The notes beneath the pieces are model-generated. The model saw nothing but the letters and a program-made list of their open reading frames with translations, ran no database searches and had not been told where the DNA came from. Both the position numbers and the translations under genes were made by a program. A stretch of DNA of 64,000 bases from Maritimibacter dapengensis (GTDB taxonomy: Bacteria > Pseudomonadota > Alphaproteobacteria > Rhodobacterales > Rhodobacteraceae): assembly GCF_019218265.1 (NCBI RefSeq), contig NZ_JAHUZE010000004.1, forward strand, positions 412,001 through 476,000, read 5' to 3'. Of the stretch, positions 27,830 through 37,314 are shown piece by piece (position 1 is the first letter of the stretch; every line of letters starts with the position of its first letter).

Positions 27830-29050
27830 TTGTGCGAGGTCGTTTTGGAAATCCGTGGATCTCTCTGGTTCATCCTCATCACCATCCTGATCGATGCGAT
27901 CGGGGTGGGACTGATTTTTCCGCTCATGCCGGACCTGATGGCGCGGGTCGGAGCCGTGACGACCGGGTCGGGCGCGATTTGGGGCGGTATTCTCATGGCC
28001 GCCTATGCAGCCACTCAGTTCCTTTTCGCGCCGCTCGTCGGAGGCCTGTCGGACGCGTTCGGGCGAAAGCCGGTATTGCTCGTGGCCTTGGCTGCCCTTG
28101 CGTTCGACTACGTGTTGATGGCGCTTGCGCAGACGTTCTGGCTCTTGCTCATCGGGCGACTGGTCGCCGGTGTGGCCGGGGCGACGTATATCACCGCGAC
28201 AGCCTATCTCGCCGATATTTCACCGCCGGAGAAGCGTGCTGCGAACTTCGGTTTGATCGGTGCGACTTTCGGGGTCGGGTTCGTGCTTGGCCCGGCACTC
28301 GGTGGTATCCTCGCGCAGGTGAGCGTGACGCTTCCATTCTGGACCGCCGCAATCCTGTCGGCGGCGAATGTGGTGTTCGGGCTCATCATACTCCCCGAAA
28401 GTCTGCCCCCCGAGAAGCGGCGTGCTTTGAGCGAGATCGCGATAAATCCGTTCGGCGCGATTCTGGATGCGTTGCGTCTTCCCGCGCTGACGATCCCGCT
28501 TGTCGCAATGTTCGTTTTCGAGTTCGCCAACATGGTCTACCCGACGCTTTGGGCGTTCTGGGGGCGCGAAGCTTTCGGATGGAGCGCCGCCGTAATCGGC
28601 ACCTCGCTCGCCGCTTATGGGATCGGGGTCGCGCTGACGCAGACTGTCGTTATGCCACGGCTTCTCACCCGGTTCGGGGAGCACCGCGTTCTGATTTTCG
28701 CGCTGGGAACCGGGGTGATCGGGGCTGTGGGGTTCGGCGTGATCGGAGCGGCCTGGATGGTCGCGATCTTCTTGCCTATCGCCTGCCTGTCGGACATGGC
28801 GCCGCCCACGATGACCGCCATCATGGCCAATGCGACCGACGAGTCCCGGCAGGGATTGCTACAGGGGGTCATCGCCTCTCTTGGGTCGCTCGCCGCAGTG
28901 CTCGCGCCCCTGGTCATGACGCCGGTGTTTTTCGCCTTCACCGATTCTGCGGCGCGGGTTCACCTGCCCGGTGCGCCTTTCCTGCTCGCTGCGTTGCTCA
29001 TGGGTGGGCTTCTTTCTCTCGTGTTCCGGTTCAACCCCCAGACCGCGTGA
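27830..29050 (+). CDS. MFS efflux pump, tetracycline-resistance (TCR/Tet) type
   Basis: About 406 residues and twelve membrane spans. The first loop has GGLSDAFGRKPVLL, the MFS motif A (G-x-x-x-D-x-x-G-R-K/R), and span 5 has GATFGVGFVLGPALGG, motif C of proton-coupled drug exporters. The overall match to TetA-like pumps (ISPPEKRAANFGLIGA, FWTAAILSAANVVFG) suggests drug:H+ antiport, but chromosomal members often do not confer tetracycline resistance. The start is uncertain: TTG at 27830 or TTG at 27845, both before the first span; no ATG fits. Stands alone. Confidence 0.85.
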   Translation: MCEVVLEIRGSLWFILITILIDAIGVGLIFPLMPDLMARVGAVTTGSGAIWGGILMAAYAATQFLFAPLVGGLSDAFGRKPVLLVALAALAFDYVLMALAQTFWLLLIGRLVAGVAGATYITATAYLADISPPEKRAANFGLIGATFGVGFVLGPALGGILAQVSVTLPFWTAAILSAANVVFGLIILPESLPPEKRRALSEIAINPFGAILDALRLPALTIPLVAMFVFEFANMVYPTLWAFWGREAFGWSAAVIGTSLAAYGIGVALTQTVVMPRLLTRFGEHRVLIFALGTGVIGAVGFGVIGAAWMVAIFLPIACLSDMAPPTMTAIMANATDESRQGLLQGVIASLGSLAAVLAPLVMTPVFFAFTDSAARVHLPGAPFLLAALLMGGLLSLVFRFNPQTA

Positions 29051-29125
29051 GCCGCAAGGCCTTGCAGTACTTGGGTATTTAGGGGCAAGTTGACCGGTGA
29101 GGGGCCCAGATAGTGAGCAAATAGA

Positions 29126-29485
29126 ATGTGGCGCATCCGCACGCACCGAATGGGCATCGACCGGGGAACCAAGATCCTGTTCTCGGACTTCGTGACCGAT
29201 GGCGCAATGTGGACCGGGGAGGGGGATCGCGAAATCCGCATGAAGATCCCGTTCAGCGAGTCTTTCACCTCTCCGCCAGCCGTCATGGTCGGGATGTCGA
29301 TGTGGGACATCGACGCCGAAACCAACAGCCGGATCGACATCTCGTCCGACAATGTCACCGCCGATGATTTCGAGATCGTTTTCAGCACATGGGGCGATAC
29401 GAAGGTCGCACGCATCCGCGCCGATTGGATCGCGTTCGGTGAGGTAGCCGACGAGGACGATTGGGACGACCAGGACCTGTTTTAA
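29126..29485 (+). CDS. H-type lectin domain protein
   Basis: 119 residues almost entirely one H-type lectin-like beta sandwich: REIRMKIPFSESFTSPPAVMVGMSMWDID, then NSRIDISSDNVTADDFEIVFSTWGDT and RIRADWIAFGE match the domain known from snail agglutinin and discoidin-type proteins that bind N-acetylgalactosamine. No signal peptide is present, and the tail is very acidic (DEDDWDDQDLF). Single-domain cytosolic versions exist in bacteria without a known role. It is convergent with prs, with a 7-bp hairpin between them. Confidence 0.75.
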   Translation: MWRIRTHRMGIDRGTKILFSDFVTDGAMWTGEGDREIRMKIPFSESFTSPPAVMVGMSMWDIDAETNSRIDISSDNVTADDFEIVFSTWGDTKVARIRADWIAFGEVADEDDWDDQDLF

Positions 29486-29490
29486 CATTA

Positions 29491-29508
29491 CCCCGACGAT
29501 TGTCGGGG
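29491..29508. terminator. Hairpin between the lectin gene and prs (convergent)
   Basis: CCCCGAC (29491-29497) and GTCGGGG (29502-29508) form a perfect 7-bp stem with a four-base loop, six bases past the lectin stop. T runs are weak on both sides (TAATGTTAAAA on the minus strand), so it may be a bidirectional but leaky terminator. Confidence 0.5.
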
Positions 29509-29527
29509 CGAAGGCAAGTGTTCGTGA

Positions 29528-30541
29528 TCAGTTGTAGAGCGTTTCGTACAGCGGCTGAAGCGTCGCGTGTTCGAAGAGCGACGACACTGACGTGCCCCCC
29601 CAGATGTTCAGGATCGCCTGCGCGAAGATCGGCGCGGTGGGCACGACGCGGATGTTCTTGGCGGCCTTCACCTCGGGCGTGGGGGCGATGGAATCGGTGA
29701 GGACCAGGCTCTTCAGCTTCGACGCCGTGACCCGCTCGACGGCGGGGCCGGACATGACGCCGTGAGTGATGTAGGCGTGCACCTCCTCCGCGCCATGTTC
29801 GACCAGCAGGTCGGCGGCTTTGCAGAGCGTTCCGGCCGTGTCGCAGATGTCGTCGACGATGATGCAACGCTTGCCGGTCACGTCACCGATCACTGTCATT
29901 TCCGAAACTTCGCCGGCCTTCTCACGCCGTTTGTCGACGATGGCGAGGGGGGCTTCGATCCGTTTTGCGAGTTCGCGAGCGCGGGCCACGCCGCCGACAT
30001 CGGGTGAGATGACCATGACGTCGTCCATGCAATCCTTGAAATGATGCGCCACGTCGAGGGCGAAGATCGGGGAGGCATAGAGGTTGTCCACGGGGATGTC
30101 GAAGAAGCCCTGGATCTGAGCCGCGTGCAGGTCCATCGTCAGAACGCGCTCAATCCCGGCCTGCGCGATCATGTTGGCGACGAGCTTCGCCGAAATCGGC
30201 GTGCGGGCCTTTGTGCGGCGGTCCTGTCGGGCATAGCCGAAATAAGGGATGACGGCGGTGATCCGGCCCGCCGACGACCGGCGTAGCGTGTCCGAAATGA
30301 TGAGCAGTTCCATCAGGTTGTCGTTCGCCGGGCGCGAGGTCGACTGGATGATGAACATGTCCTCTCCGCGCACGTTTTCATGCACTTCAACGAAGACTTC
30401 CGCATCGTTGAACCGTTCCACGCGGGCGTTCACGAGCTTTACCGACGACCCCCGGTGGATCGACATGCGCCGGGCGACCGCTTCGGCAAGGTCGAGGTTG
30501 GCATTTCCGGAAATGAGCTTGGGTTCGGTGATCGCTGGCAT
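29528..30541 (-). CDS. prs: Ribose-phosphate pyrophosphokinase (PRPP synthetase)
   Basis: 337 residues from the ATG at 30541, where the family sequence begins ([15 protein letters not shown]). Conserved blocks include [26 protein letters not shown], the loop [25 protein letters not shown], the metal-binding [18 protein letters not shown] and the PRPP loop [15 protein letters not shown]. It makes PRPP from ribose-5-phosphate and ATP for nucleotide, histidine and tryptophan synthesis. The frame is open far upstream without conserved sequence. Slightly longer than the usual 310-320 residues because of small insertions. Confidence 0.96.
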   Translation of the reverse strand: MPAITEPKLISGNANLDLAEAVARRMSIHRGSSVKLVNARVERFNDAEVFVEVHENVRGEDMFIIQSTSRPANDNLMELLIISDTLRRSSAGRITAVIPYFGYARQDRRTKARTPISAKLVANMIAQAGIERVLTMDLHAAQIQGFFDIPVDNLYASPIFALDVAHHFKDCMDDVMVISPDVGGVARARELAKRIEAPLAIVDKRREKAGEVSEMTVIGDVTGKRCIIVDDICDTAGTLCKAADLLVEHGAEEVHAYITHGVMSGPAVERVTASKLKSLVLTDSIAPTPEVKAAKNIRVVPTAPIFAQAILNIWGGTSVSSLFEHATLQPLYETLYN

Positions 30542-30796
30542 GGAAATGTCCCCGGTTGTCCATGTAACAGAATCGCGACTGGGCGCGTGGGGACCGATTA
30601 GCACCCGATCCTTGCCATGGCTACACCGACAGAGAGGGACATCAAATGTGTTGCCGACCGTTGCCCTAATCTGAAGACAGCATGGACCTTTCTTGGTAAG
30701 GTTTGACCTCGAATCCCTGAGCGTTATTGTCACGCTATTCGAAAGTCCGGGCGAGCGACGCCGGGCCCATCCTGTTTATTCCGAGCAAGGTGTACC

Positions 30797-31615
30797 GTGA
30801 GCGAAGGTCTCCCCATAGAACGCATCGCTGGTTTCCCGACTCATGTGTCTCGTCTCGGAGCAGGCGTGCGACGTGCCTTGTTCATACATTGCACGCAGGC
30901 GCATCTCGGAGCCTGGACGGCCGTGCAAGCCTTGCTGCTCGACAAGCTTTCGATGACCTCCTTCGACAGACCCGGCCACGGAGAGTCCGCCGACTGGTAT
31001 GGTGGTGACGATGCGGCGGCGCTCCATACTCTGACCACGAGCATTGCCGGGGCGCTGATCAACAAACGAGCCGACGTGATCGGTCACAGTTTTGGTGCCA
31101 CGGTCGCACTGCGCCTTGCGATGGAACGACCCGAACAGGTTCGGGCGGTCGTATTAATCGAGCCTGTGATGTTTGCGGCGATAAGGTCAGGTCCGCACTT
31201 CGAGCGCGTCAATGCAACGATGCGGAACGTGAAGAACGCGCTCGACGGGGGCGATGCGATTGAAGCGGCCCGAATTTTTAACGATGCCGTAACTCCCGAG
31301 ATGCCTTTTGATGAATTGCCGGAAGGTCGTCAGGTGCGTATGGCCACCCGGGCGCGGCTCGTCCTGACGGAGTGTGGTGTGACGCTCGATGATGCACCCG
31401 GGTTGCTGGACGCGGGCAGATTGGAAAAGGTCAAACAACCGGTCTTGCTTCTGGAGGGGTCCAATGCGCCGCCAGGAATTCGTGAAATCAACGACGTCTT
31501 GAGCGCGCGGCTTCCCAACGTGCAACGCGTCGTTGTCGTAGGGGCAGGGCACATGTCCCCTCTGACGCATCCCGAAAACATAGCCGGCGAGATCGCGACG
31601 TTTCTCAAGCTTTGA
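30797..31615 (+). CDS. Alpha/beta hydrolase fold protein
   Basis: 272 residues from GTG 30797 with AAGGTG just before it. The nucleophile elbow is GHSFG with S98, the oxyanion region is LFIHCTQAHLGAW (an HC-T-Q instead of the common HG-x-x), FDRPGHGES follows, and the catalytic histidine is in GAGHMSPLTHPENI near 252. The acid should be in VLLLEGSNAPPGI, where an aspartate is expected but glutamate is seen (E236 or nearby). Substrate unknown. The 3' end overlaps the threonine aldolase gene by 11 bases on the other strand. Confidence 0.82.
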   Translation: MSEGLPIERIAGFPTHVSRLGAGVRRALFIHCTQAHLGAWTAVQALLLDKLSMTSFDRPGHGESADWYGGDDAAALHTLTTSIAGALINKRADVIGHSFGATVALRLAMERPEQVRAVVLIEPVMFAAIRSGPHFERVNATMRNVKNALDGGDAIEAARIFNDAVTPEMPFDELPEGRQVRMATRARLVLTECGVTLDDAPGLLDAGRLEKVKQPVLLLEGSNAPPGIREINDVLSARLPNVQRVVVVGAGHMSPLTHPENIAGEIATFLKL

Positions 31616-32654
31616 GGTGAGCGAGAAATGTGTCGATGGCAGCCTCTTCGGTCGACCAGTCGCACACGAAACGCGCGCCGAGTTGGGTGTCGAACGACGC
31701 CCCCTCCAAGGGCCCATCTACGAGATGATAAGAAGCGCCCGAATCGAAGGCAGCGGCATGGATCTTTGCCGGCAGTGTTGCAAATGTCATGTTCGCATCT
31801 GGCGACCACAGGAATTGGCCCATGTCTGCGGTGCGAAGGCCCGCGACGAGCCGCGCGTTGGCCGCATTCGCCCGGCGGGCCAGATCGAGCCAGAGGCCTT
31901 CCTCGAGATAAGCGGACATCTGAGCCGACAGGTACCTGTGTTTCGAAAACAGATGACCACCGCGCTTGCGACGCAGTTCGAATTCCCAAGCCTTCTCGGG
32001 ATCGAAGAAGATGACGGCTTCTACACCCATGCAGCCGTTCTTCGTGCCGCCGAAACTGAGCACGTCGACACCTGCGCGCCAGCTCATCTCGGCGGGGGTG
32101 GCGTTCGTGGCGACAAGTGCGTTGGCAAATCTCGCGCCGTCGAGATGGAGAGGGAGGTTGAAATCCTGCGCAACTTTGGCAAGCGCTTCGATCTCTGCCA
32201 CCGAGTAGACCGTCCCGCGCTCGGTCACGTTGGTCACGGACACCGGTCCACGTTGGGGTCCGTGCACACCTCGGGTGCCCTCGGCCTTTATGCTGACTCG
32301 AAGCGCATCGGGTGTCATGCGCCCGTCTTCCGTCGCAACGAGTGTCAGTTTCGCTCCGCCCATAAAGAATTCGGGTGCATTGCATTCGTCTTCGTGGATG
32401 TGGGCCGTGTCGCTGCAGAACACTGTCTGAAAGGGTTGCGTGTAGCTGGCGAGTGCGAGGGAATTGGCCGCAGTACCGGTCGCCACAAAATGCACGGCTG
32501 CTTCGGGCGCTTCGAAAACGTCACGGATCATGTTCACCGCGCGATCGGTCTCGGGGTCGGCGCCGTAGCTTCCGACATGCCCGGTGTTCACGCGGGACAG
32601 GGCCTCCATGATCTTCGGGTGCACGGGACCTGCATTATCGGATGCGAACTGCAT
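31605..32654 (-). CDS. ltaE: Low-specificity L-threonine aldolase (beta-eliminating lyase family)
   Basis: 349 residues from the ATG at 32654, which shares a base with the ycgN stop. FASDNAGPVHPKIMEALSRVN starts the fold; LHLDGARFANALVA provides the PLP-pyridine aspartate (D172), and LSFGGTKNGCMG carries the Schiff-base lysine K205. It should cleave threonine or allo-threonine to glycine and acetaldehyde, which links functionally to the glycine cleavage operon in this window. Other beta-hydroxy amino acids are possible substrates. Confidence 0.88.
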   Translation of the reverse strand: MQFASDNAGPVHPKIMEALSRVNTGHVGSYGADPETDRAVNMIRDVFEAPEAAVHFVATGTAANSLALASYTQPFQTVFCSDTAHIHEDECNAPEFFMGGAKLTLVATEDGRMTPDALRVSIKAEGTRGVHGPQRGPVSVTNVTERGTVYSVAEIEALAKVAQDFNLPLHLDGARFANALVATNATPAEMSWRAGVDVLSFGGTKNGCMGVEAVIFFDPEKAWEFELRRKRGGHLFSKHRYLSAQMSAYLEEGLWLDLARRANAANARLVAGLRTADMGQFLWSPDANMTFATLPAKIHAAAFDSGASYHLVDGPLEGASFDTQLGARFVCDWSTEEAAIDTFLAHLKA

Positions 32655-33106
32655 CAGAGCTCCTCTTCGATCAGGTAGTCTTCCCATTCCTCTTCGGGAA
32701 TTTCGAATTCCGGGACGGTCCAGCCGCGCACCGAGATCCCTGCGTCATGGACGCTGTCGGGATCTCCGGTCGCGAGCGGGTGCCAGGCGGGAAGGGGTTT
32801 GCCTTCGTGACGCAGCCGGTATGCGCAGGTGGTCGGCATGAAATAGGCGATGTCGGCCATATTGGCCGGGGTCAGCACGATACATTCCGGCACGAATTGC
32901 AACCGAATGTCATACTGCGCACAGCGGCAGGTGTCGTTGTCGAGAAGGCGGCAAGCGACGCGCGTGAAGGCGACTTCGCCGGTGTCTTCGTCTTCAAGCT
33001 TGTTCAGGCAGCATTTGCCACAACCGTCGCAGAGCGCCTCCCATTCAGGGGGCGTCAGGTCGGAGAGAGGGCGTTCCCAGAAGCGTTCGCGCAGTTGAGT
33101 CGTCAT
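32654..33106 (-). CDS. ycgN: YcgN family cysteine cluster protein (UPF0260)
   Basis: 150 residues from the ATG at 33106; the longer upstream frame adds nothing conserved. MTTQLRERFWERPLSDLTPPEWEALCDGCGKCC is the standard start, and the cysteines of CDGCGKCC, CRLLDNDTCRCAQY and FMPTTCAYRLRHEGKPL are the cluster that names the family (a likely metal or Fe-S site, unproven). The stop overlaps the ltaE ATG, so the two are translationally coupled. Function unknown in any organism. Confidence 0.9.
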   Translation of the reverse strand: MTTQLRERFWERPLSDLTPPEWEALCDGCGKCCLNKLEDEDTGEVAFTRVACRLLDNDTCRCAQYDIRLQFVPECIVLTPANMADIAYFMPTTCAYRLRHEGKPLPAWHPLATGDPDSVHDAGISVRGWTVPEFEIPEEEWEDYLIEEEL

Positions 33107-33586
33107 GTGCGGACACTCGCACCCGTGCACGGGATTGAAAAGCGAAGTCGCCACCAAGAGCTGCGCCCATGGCGGATTCATGCGACCGGGCGCAGGAGGT
33201 AGCAAGCGAGCATCGGAGAAAGGAGCCCTGCTGAAGCGCGTCGTGCAAAAAAGAGCGGAACCGCACGATGGACGGCCAGAATCTTTCGTGGAATCCGGGC
33301 GATACGACCATGTGACTGCTTAATAGTGGTGGGCAACCCCACTTCCGAGCGGCGATGCCGGATTTCTCCTTGCAGGTTTTTGACCCCTCGGTCAAAGTTG
33401 ACGCGACGGCGGTGTTGAACAATCCGAGACAAATCGGACACCGTCTCGCGAAGGGGACGACAGAGCCCCGTTATCAGGGAGTGCGTTGCGGACAGGCCCG
33501 AGACCGGGTCCGTTCGTCGTGGTTTGGCAGCCGCATTCCCAAGGCAAGACGCCCAAGTAGCGTGAGACCCAAACAGGGAGTGTGAA
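33107..33586. other. Gene-free region upstream of the dipeptide transporter operon, with an operator-like dyad
   Basis: 480 bases without a believable gene. At 33379-33396, TTTGACC and GGTCAAA form perfect 7-bp arms around CCTC, immediately followed by TTGACG (33398-33403), a possible -35 box. This looks like a repressor or activator site (for example GntR- or IclR-type) for the transporter operon that starts at 33587. GTGGGCAACCCCAC near 33328 is a small hairpin. I infer that regulation of the importer is centred here. Confidence 0.45.
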
Positions 33587-35161
33587 ATGTCTCTAAAGAA
33601 AATCATGGCAGCGACCAGCGTGGCGACGATGCTGATGTCCGGCGCGGCTTTTGCGCAATCGACGCTGGTCTATTGCTCGGAAGGCAGCCCGGAAGGTTTC
33701 GATCCGGCGCTCTACACCGCCGGGACGACGTTCGACGCGTCCAGCCACCCGATCTACAACCGTCTGACGGAGTTCGAGATCGGCACCACCAACGTCATTC
33801 CGGCCCTTGCTGAAAGCTGGGACGTCTCGGAGGACGGCACCGAAGTGACCTTCAACCTGCGGTCGGGCGTCAAGTTCCACTCGAACGACATGTTCACCCC
33901 GTCGCGCGACTTCAACGCCGACGACGTGATCTACTCGTTCGAGCGTCAGACGGTCGAAGGCTGGTCCGGCGAATACTTCACGGCGATGGGCATGGGCGAT
34001 CTGATCGAGAGCATCGAGAAGGTCGACGACATGACGGTCAAGTTCCACCTGACCCAGCCTGAAGCGCCGTTCGTTGCGAACCTCGCGATGGACTTCGCCT
34101 CGATCCAGTCCAAGGAATACGCGGACGCGATGGAAGAGGCCGGGACGCCCGAGATGCTGAACCAGCAGCCGATCGGTACGGGTCCGTTCAGCTTCGTGGC
34201 CTATCAGAAGGACGCGGTGATCCGGTATGCCAAGAATGCGGATTACTGGAAGGACGGTGTGCCGAAGGTCGACAACCTCGTCTTCGCGATCACGCCGGAC
34301 GCTTCGGTGCGTTACCAGAAGCTCTCGGCCGGCGAATGCCACATCATGCCTTATCCGAACCCCGCCGATATCGAGGCGATGCAATCGGATGAGAACATCA
34401 ACGTGATGGAGCAGGAAGGTCTGAACGTCGGCTACCTTGCCTACAACACGATGCAAGAGCCGTTCGACAACCCGGACGTCCGCAAGGCGCTCAACATGGC
34501 CATCGACAAGCAGGCCATCATCGACGTCGTGTTCCAGGGCTCGGGCCAGATCGCGAAGAACCCGATCCCGCCGACCATGTGGTCCTATAACGACGCCATC
34601 GAGGACGATCCCTATGATCCGGAAGCCGCACAGCAGATGTTGGCGGATGCCGGTGTGTCGGATCTGTCGATGAAAGTCTGGGCGATGCCGGTGCAGCGCC
34701 CCTACAACCCGAATGCACGTCGCATGGCCGAGCTCATTCAGGAAGACATGTCGCAGATCGGCGTCGACGTGGAAATCGTCACCTTCGAATGGGGCGAATA
34801 CCTTGAACGTTCGGCGGACGAAGAGCGCGACGGTGCGGTCCTGCTTGGCTGGACCGGCGACAATGGCGACCCGGACAACTTCCTCGCCGTGCTGCTGGGC
34901 TGTGACGGTGTGGGCGGGTCGAACCGCGCCAACTGGTGCCACGAGCCGTTCCAGGATTTGATCGCGGAAGCCAAGACGCTTCCGACCCAGGAAGAGCGTG
35001 CGGCGCTTTACGAAGAGGCACAGGTCATCTTCAAGGAGCAGGCACCTTGGGCCACGATCGCGCATTCGGTCGTTTACATGCCGGTGCGCCCGGAAGTGGA
35101 GGGCTACAAGGTCCATCCGCTCGGCGGCCACATCTTCAACGAGGTTTCCCTCGCTGAATAA
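33587..35161 (+). CDS. dppA: Dipeptide-type ABC transporter substrate-binding protein
   Basis: 524 residues. A signal peptide (MSLKKIMAATSVATMLMSGAAFAQ) precedes the family start STLVYCSEGSPEGFDPALYTAGTTFDA, close to the classic DppA opening. FNADDVIYSFERQ, QPIGTGPFSFVAYQKD and DVRKALNMAIDKQAIID are SBP_bac_5 blocks. It captures di-/oligopeptides in the periplasm. Two cysteines near LLGCDGVGGSNRANWCH resemble the ligand-loop disulfide of DppA. First gene of a six-gene operon; a 10-bp hairpin after it should make its mRNA more abundant than that of the permeases. Confidence 0.93.
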   Translation: MSLKKIMAATSVATMLMSGAAFAQSTLVYCSEGSPEGFDPALYTAGTTFDASSHPIYNRLTEFEIGTTNVIPALAESWDVSEDGTEVTFNLRSGVKFHSNDMFTPSRDFNADDVIYSFERQTVEGWSGEYFTAMGMGDLIESIEKVDDMTVKFHLTQPEAPFVANLAMDFASIQSKEYADAMEEAGTPEMLNQQPIGTGPFSFVAYQKDAVIRYAKNADYWKDGVPKVDNLVFAITPDASVRYQKLSAGECHIMPYPNPADIEAMQSDENINVMEQEGLNVGYLAYNTMQEPFDNPDVRKALNMAIDKQAIIDVVFQGSGQIAKNPIPPTMWSYNDAIEDDPYDPEAAQQMLADAGVSDLSMKVWAMPVQRPYNPNARRMAELIQEDMSQIGVDVEIVTFEWGEYLERSADEERDGAVLLGWTGDNGDPDNFLAVLLGCDGVGGSNRANWCHEPFQDLIAEAKTLPTQEERAALYEEAQVIFKEQAPWATIAHSVVYMPVRPEVEGYKVHPLGGHIFNEVSLAE

Positions 35162-35170
35162 GACTGACCC

Positions 35171-35197
35171 GATGGGGCGCTCTAAAGGCGCCCCATC
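35171..35197 (+). terminator. Intra-operon hairpin after dppA
   Basis: GATGGGGCGC (35171-35180) and GCGCCCCATC (35188-35197) form a perfect ten-bp stem with a seven-base loop and no T run. It is placed ten bases after the dppA stop and 20 before the peptidase start, suited to 3'-end stabilisation or partial termination, so that binding protein exceeds permease. Confidence 0.7.
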
Positions 35198-35217
35198 GAC
35201 CCCTAGAAAGGCCCCCC

Positions 35218-36306
35218 ATGGACCGCTTCGACGCGCACCGAGCCATCGCCAGGTCGCTTGATACCGATGCGATCGCCCTCGTGCCGGGTGCGAATTTCGC
35301 CCGCGTCATGGGCGCAGATTTCGCTACGTCCGAACGCCCAACCCTGATCGTTATTCCCGTTGAGGGTGCGCCTGCGGCGATCATGCCCAATCTCGAACTT
35401 GCCTCTTTCGCCCAACTCGGTTTCGACGGAAACGTGTTCGATTGGCGAGACCAGGCAGGATATGACGACGCCTTCGCTGCGCTCGCGGCGCATGTGCCAC
35501 TGACCTCGCTGGCCGTCGAAGGCCAGTCTATGCGGGTCTTCGTGCATCACGCCCTAAAACGCGCCTATCCCGATCTGTCCATCATCGACGGCGAGCGCGC
35601 CATATCCGGCCTGCGGCTGCGAAAGACGGACGACGAGATTGCAAAGATTGCCCGCGCCATCGAGATATCCGAGGCCGCTTTGGGCGACGTACTGGACGCC
35701 GTGTGCATCGGAATGACCGAGCGCGAGATCGAGAGCCGCCTGATTGCCGCTCAATTTGCGCATGGTGCGACCGGCATGGCGTTTTCACCCATTGTGGCGG
35801 CGAACACGAATTCGGCGATGCCCCACGCCCACGCCCGCGACTACGCGGTACAGGCTGGCGATGCGCTCTTGATTGATTTCGGGGCGATGTATGACGGGCT
35901 GTGCGCCGACATCACGCGCACGGTTTTCGTGGATCATGCCGACGATCATGCCCGCGAGGTCTATGACACGGTGCTCCGCGCCAATATCGCGGGCATCGAC
36001 GCGACACGCGCCGGCGTGACGGCGCATGTCATCGACGATACCGTTCAATCCGTGCTGGAGGCTTCGCCCTGGCCGGAACGCATTCGCACCAAGACCGGGC
36101 ACGGGCTGGGGCGACAGGTGCATGAGGAGCCGTATATCATGCGGGGCAACGAACAGCAGATGGAGGCGGGCATGGTCTATACCTGCGAGCCGGGGCTCTA
36201 TGACATGGAGCTTTTCGGCGTGCGGATCGAAGATGACGTGTTGGTCACGGACGAGGGCAGCAAGGTTCTGACGTCGTTTCCAAAAGAGTTGCAGGTGGTC
36301 GGCTGA
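35218..36306 (+). CDS. M24 family metallopeptidase (Xaa-Pro aminopeptidase/prolidase-like)
   Basis: 362 residues. The C-terminal pita-bread domain has all five expected metal ligands: D220 in LLIDFGAMYDG, D231 in CADITRT, H295 in TGHGLGRQVHEEP, E324 in YTCEPGLY and E338 in GVRIEDDVLVT. The N-terminal creatinase-like domain covers about 1-125. It should split imported peptides at proline or dipeptide bonds. A strong AGAAAGG site precedes the ATG at 35218. Its position between dppA and dppB, with its stop overlapping the dppB ATG, implies that it works on the transported peptides. Confidence 0.9.
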   Translation: MDRFDAHRAIARSLDTDAIALVPGANFARVMGADFATSERPTLIVIPVEGAPAAIMPNLELASFAQLGFDGNVFDWRDQAGYDDAFAALAAHVPLTSLAVEGQSMRVFVHHALKRAYPDLSIIDGERAISGLRLRKTDDEIAKIARAIEISEAALGDVLDAVCIGMTEREIESRLIAAQFAHGATGMAFSPIVAANTNSAMPHAHARDYAVQAGDALLIDFGAMYDGLCADITRTVFVDHADDHAREVYDTVLRANIAGIDATRAGVTAHVIDDTVQSVLEASPWPERIRTKTGHGLGRQVHEEPYIMRGNEQQMEAGMVYTCEPGLYDMELFGVRIEDDVLVTDEGSKVLTSFPKELQVVG

Positions 36307-37313
36307 TGCTTCGGTTCCTGATTTCGCGCCTTCTGACCTTCATTCCCACCTTCATCGGTGTCTGCATCATTTCCTTTGCCTTTATCCGCGTCTTGCCCGG
36401 CGACCCGATAGTGGTCATGGCGGGCGAGCGCGGGCTGAGCGACGAACGTTATCAGGAAATGGTCGAGCAATTCGGCTTTGACCGGCCCCTGATCGTTCAG
36501 TTCTGGGACTTCTTCACCGGGGTGCTACAGGGTGACCTCGGCACGAGTTTCGTCACCAAGCGGCCTGTGTTCGACGAGTTCTTCGCACTTTTTCCGGCGA
36601 CGCTGGAGCTGTCGTTCTGCGCCATCGTCATCGCCATCGTGCTCGGGCTTCCGGCCGGTGTGATCGCGGCGGTCAACCGTGGCAAGTTCTTCGACCGGGC
36701 GTTGATGTCGTCCGCGCTGGTCGGGTATTCGATGCCGATTTTCTGGTGGGCGCTTCTGCTCATCATCATTTTCTCGGGCAACCTTGGCTGGACGCCGGTC
36801 TCGGGGCGCATCGACCTGCTCTATTTCTTTCCGCCGGTCACCGGCTTCATGCTGATCGACAGCCTTCTGTCGGGGCAGGACGGGGCGTTCACCTCTGCCG
36901 TGCGCCATCTGATCCTGCCCTCGATCGTGCTTGCGACCATTCCGCTTGCCGTGATCGCACGGCAGACCCGTTCAGCCATGCTCGAAGTGCTTGGCGAGGA
37001 TTACATCCGGACCGCCCGGTCCAAGGGCCTCGCCCCGCCGCGCGTGAACGGGCTGCATGCGCTCAGGAACGCGATGATTCCGGTCATCACCGTGATCGGG
37101 TTGTCGGTCGGGATGCTTCTGGCCGGGGCGATCCTGACCGAGACGATTTTCTCCTGGCCCGGAATCGGCAAGTGGATGGTCGACAGCATCTATCGCCGCG
37201 ACTACCCGGTGGTGCAGGGTGGGCTTCTGATGGTCGCCTTGATGGTGATGGTCGTGAACCTGATCGTCGATCTGACGTACGGCCTTATCAACCCGAAGAT
37301 CAGGAAGCGCTGA
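36306..37313 (+). CDS. dppB: Dipeptide ABC transporter permease, DppB type
   Basis: 335 residues with six membrane spans. The start LRFLISRLLTFIPTFIGVCIISFAFIRVLPGDP is the standard opening of DppB/OppB permeases, and the EAA loop for ATPase contact is EDYIRTARSKGLAPPRVNGLHALRNAMIPV near residue 230-260. Together with DppC it forms the translocation pore. The ATG shares its first base with the stop of the peptidase gene. Complete. Confidence 0.95.
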   Translation: MLRFLISRLLTFIPTFIGVCIISFAFIRVLPGDPIVVMAGERGLSDERYQEMVEQFGFDRPLIVQFWDFFTGVLQGDLGTSFVTKRPVFDEFFALFPATLELSFCAIVIAIVLGLPAGVIAAVNRGKFFDRALMSSALVGYSMPIFWWALLLIIIFSGNLGWTPVSGRIDLLYFFPPVTGFMLIDSLLSGQDGAFTSAVRHLILPSIVLATIPLAVIARQTRSAMLEVLGEDYIRTARSKGLAPPRVNGLHALRNAMIPVITVIGLSVGMLLAGAILTETIFSWPGIGKWMVDSIYRRDYPVVQGGLLMVALMVMVVNLIVDLTYGLINPKIRKR

Positions 37314-37314
37314 C

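Noticed and set aside
33593-35131. A 512-codon minus-strand frame across the dppA gene
   Set aside because: Mirror of a highly expressed, strongly biased gene; Arg/His/Val-rich translation without any recognisable domain.
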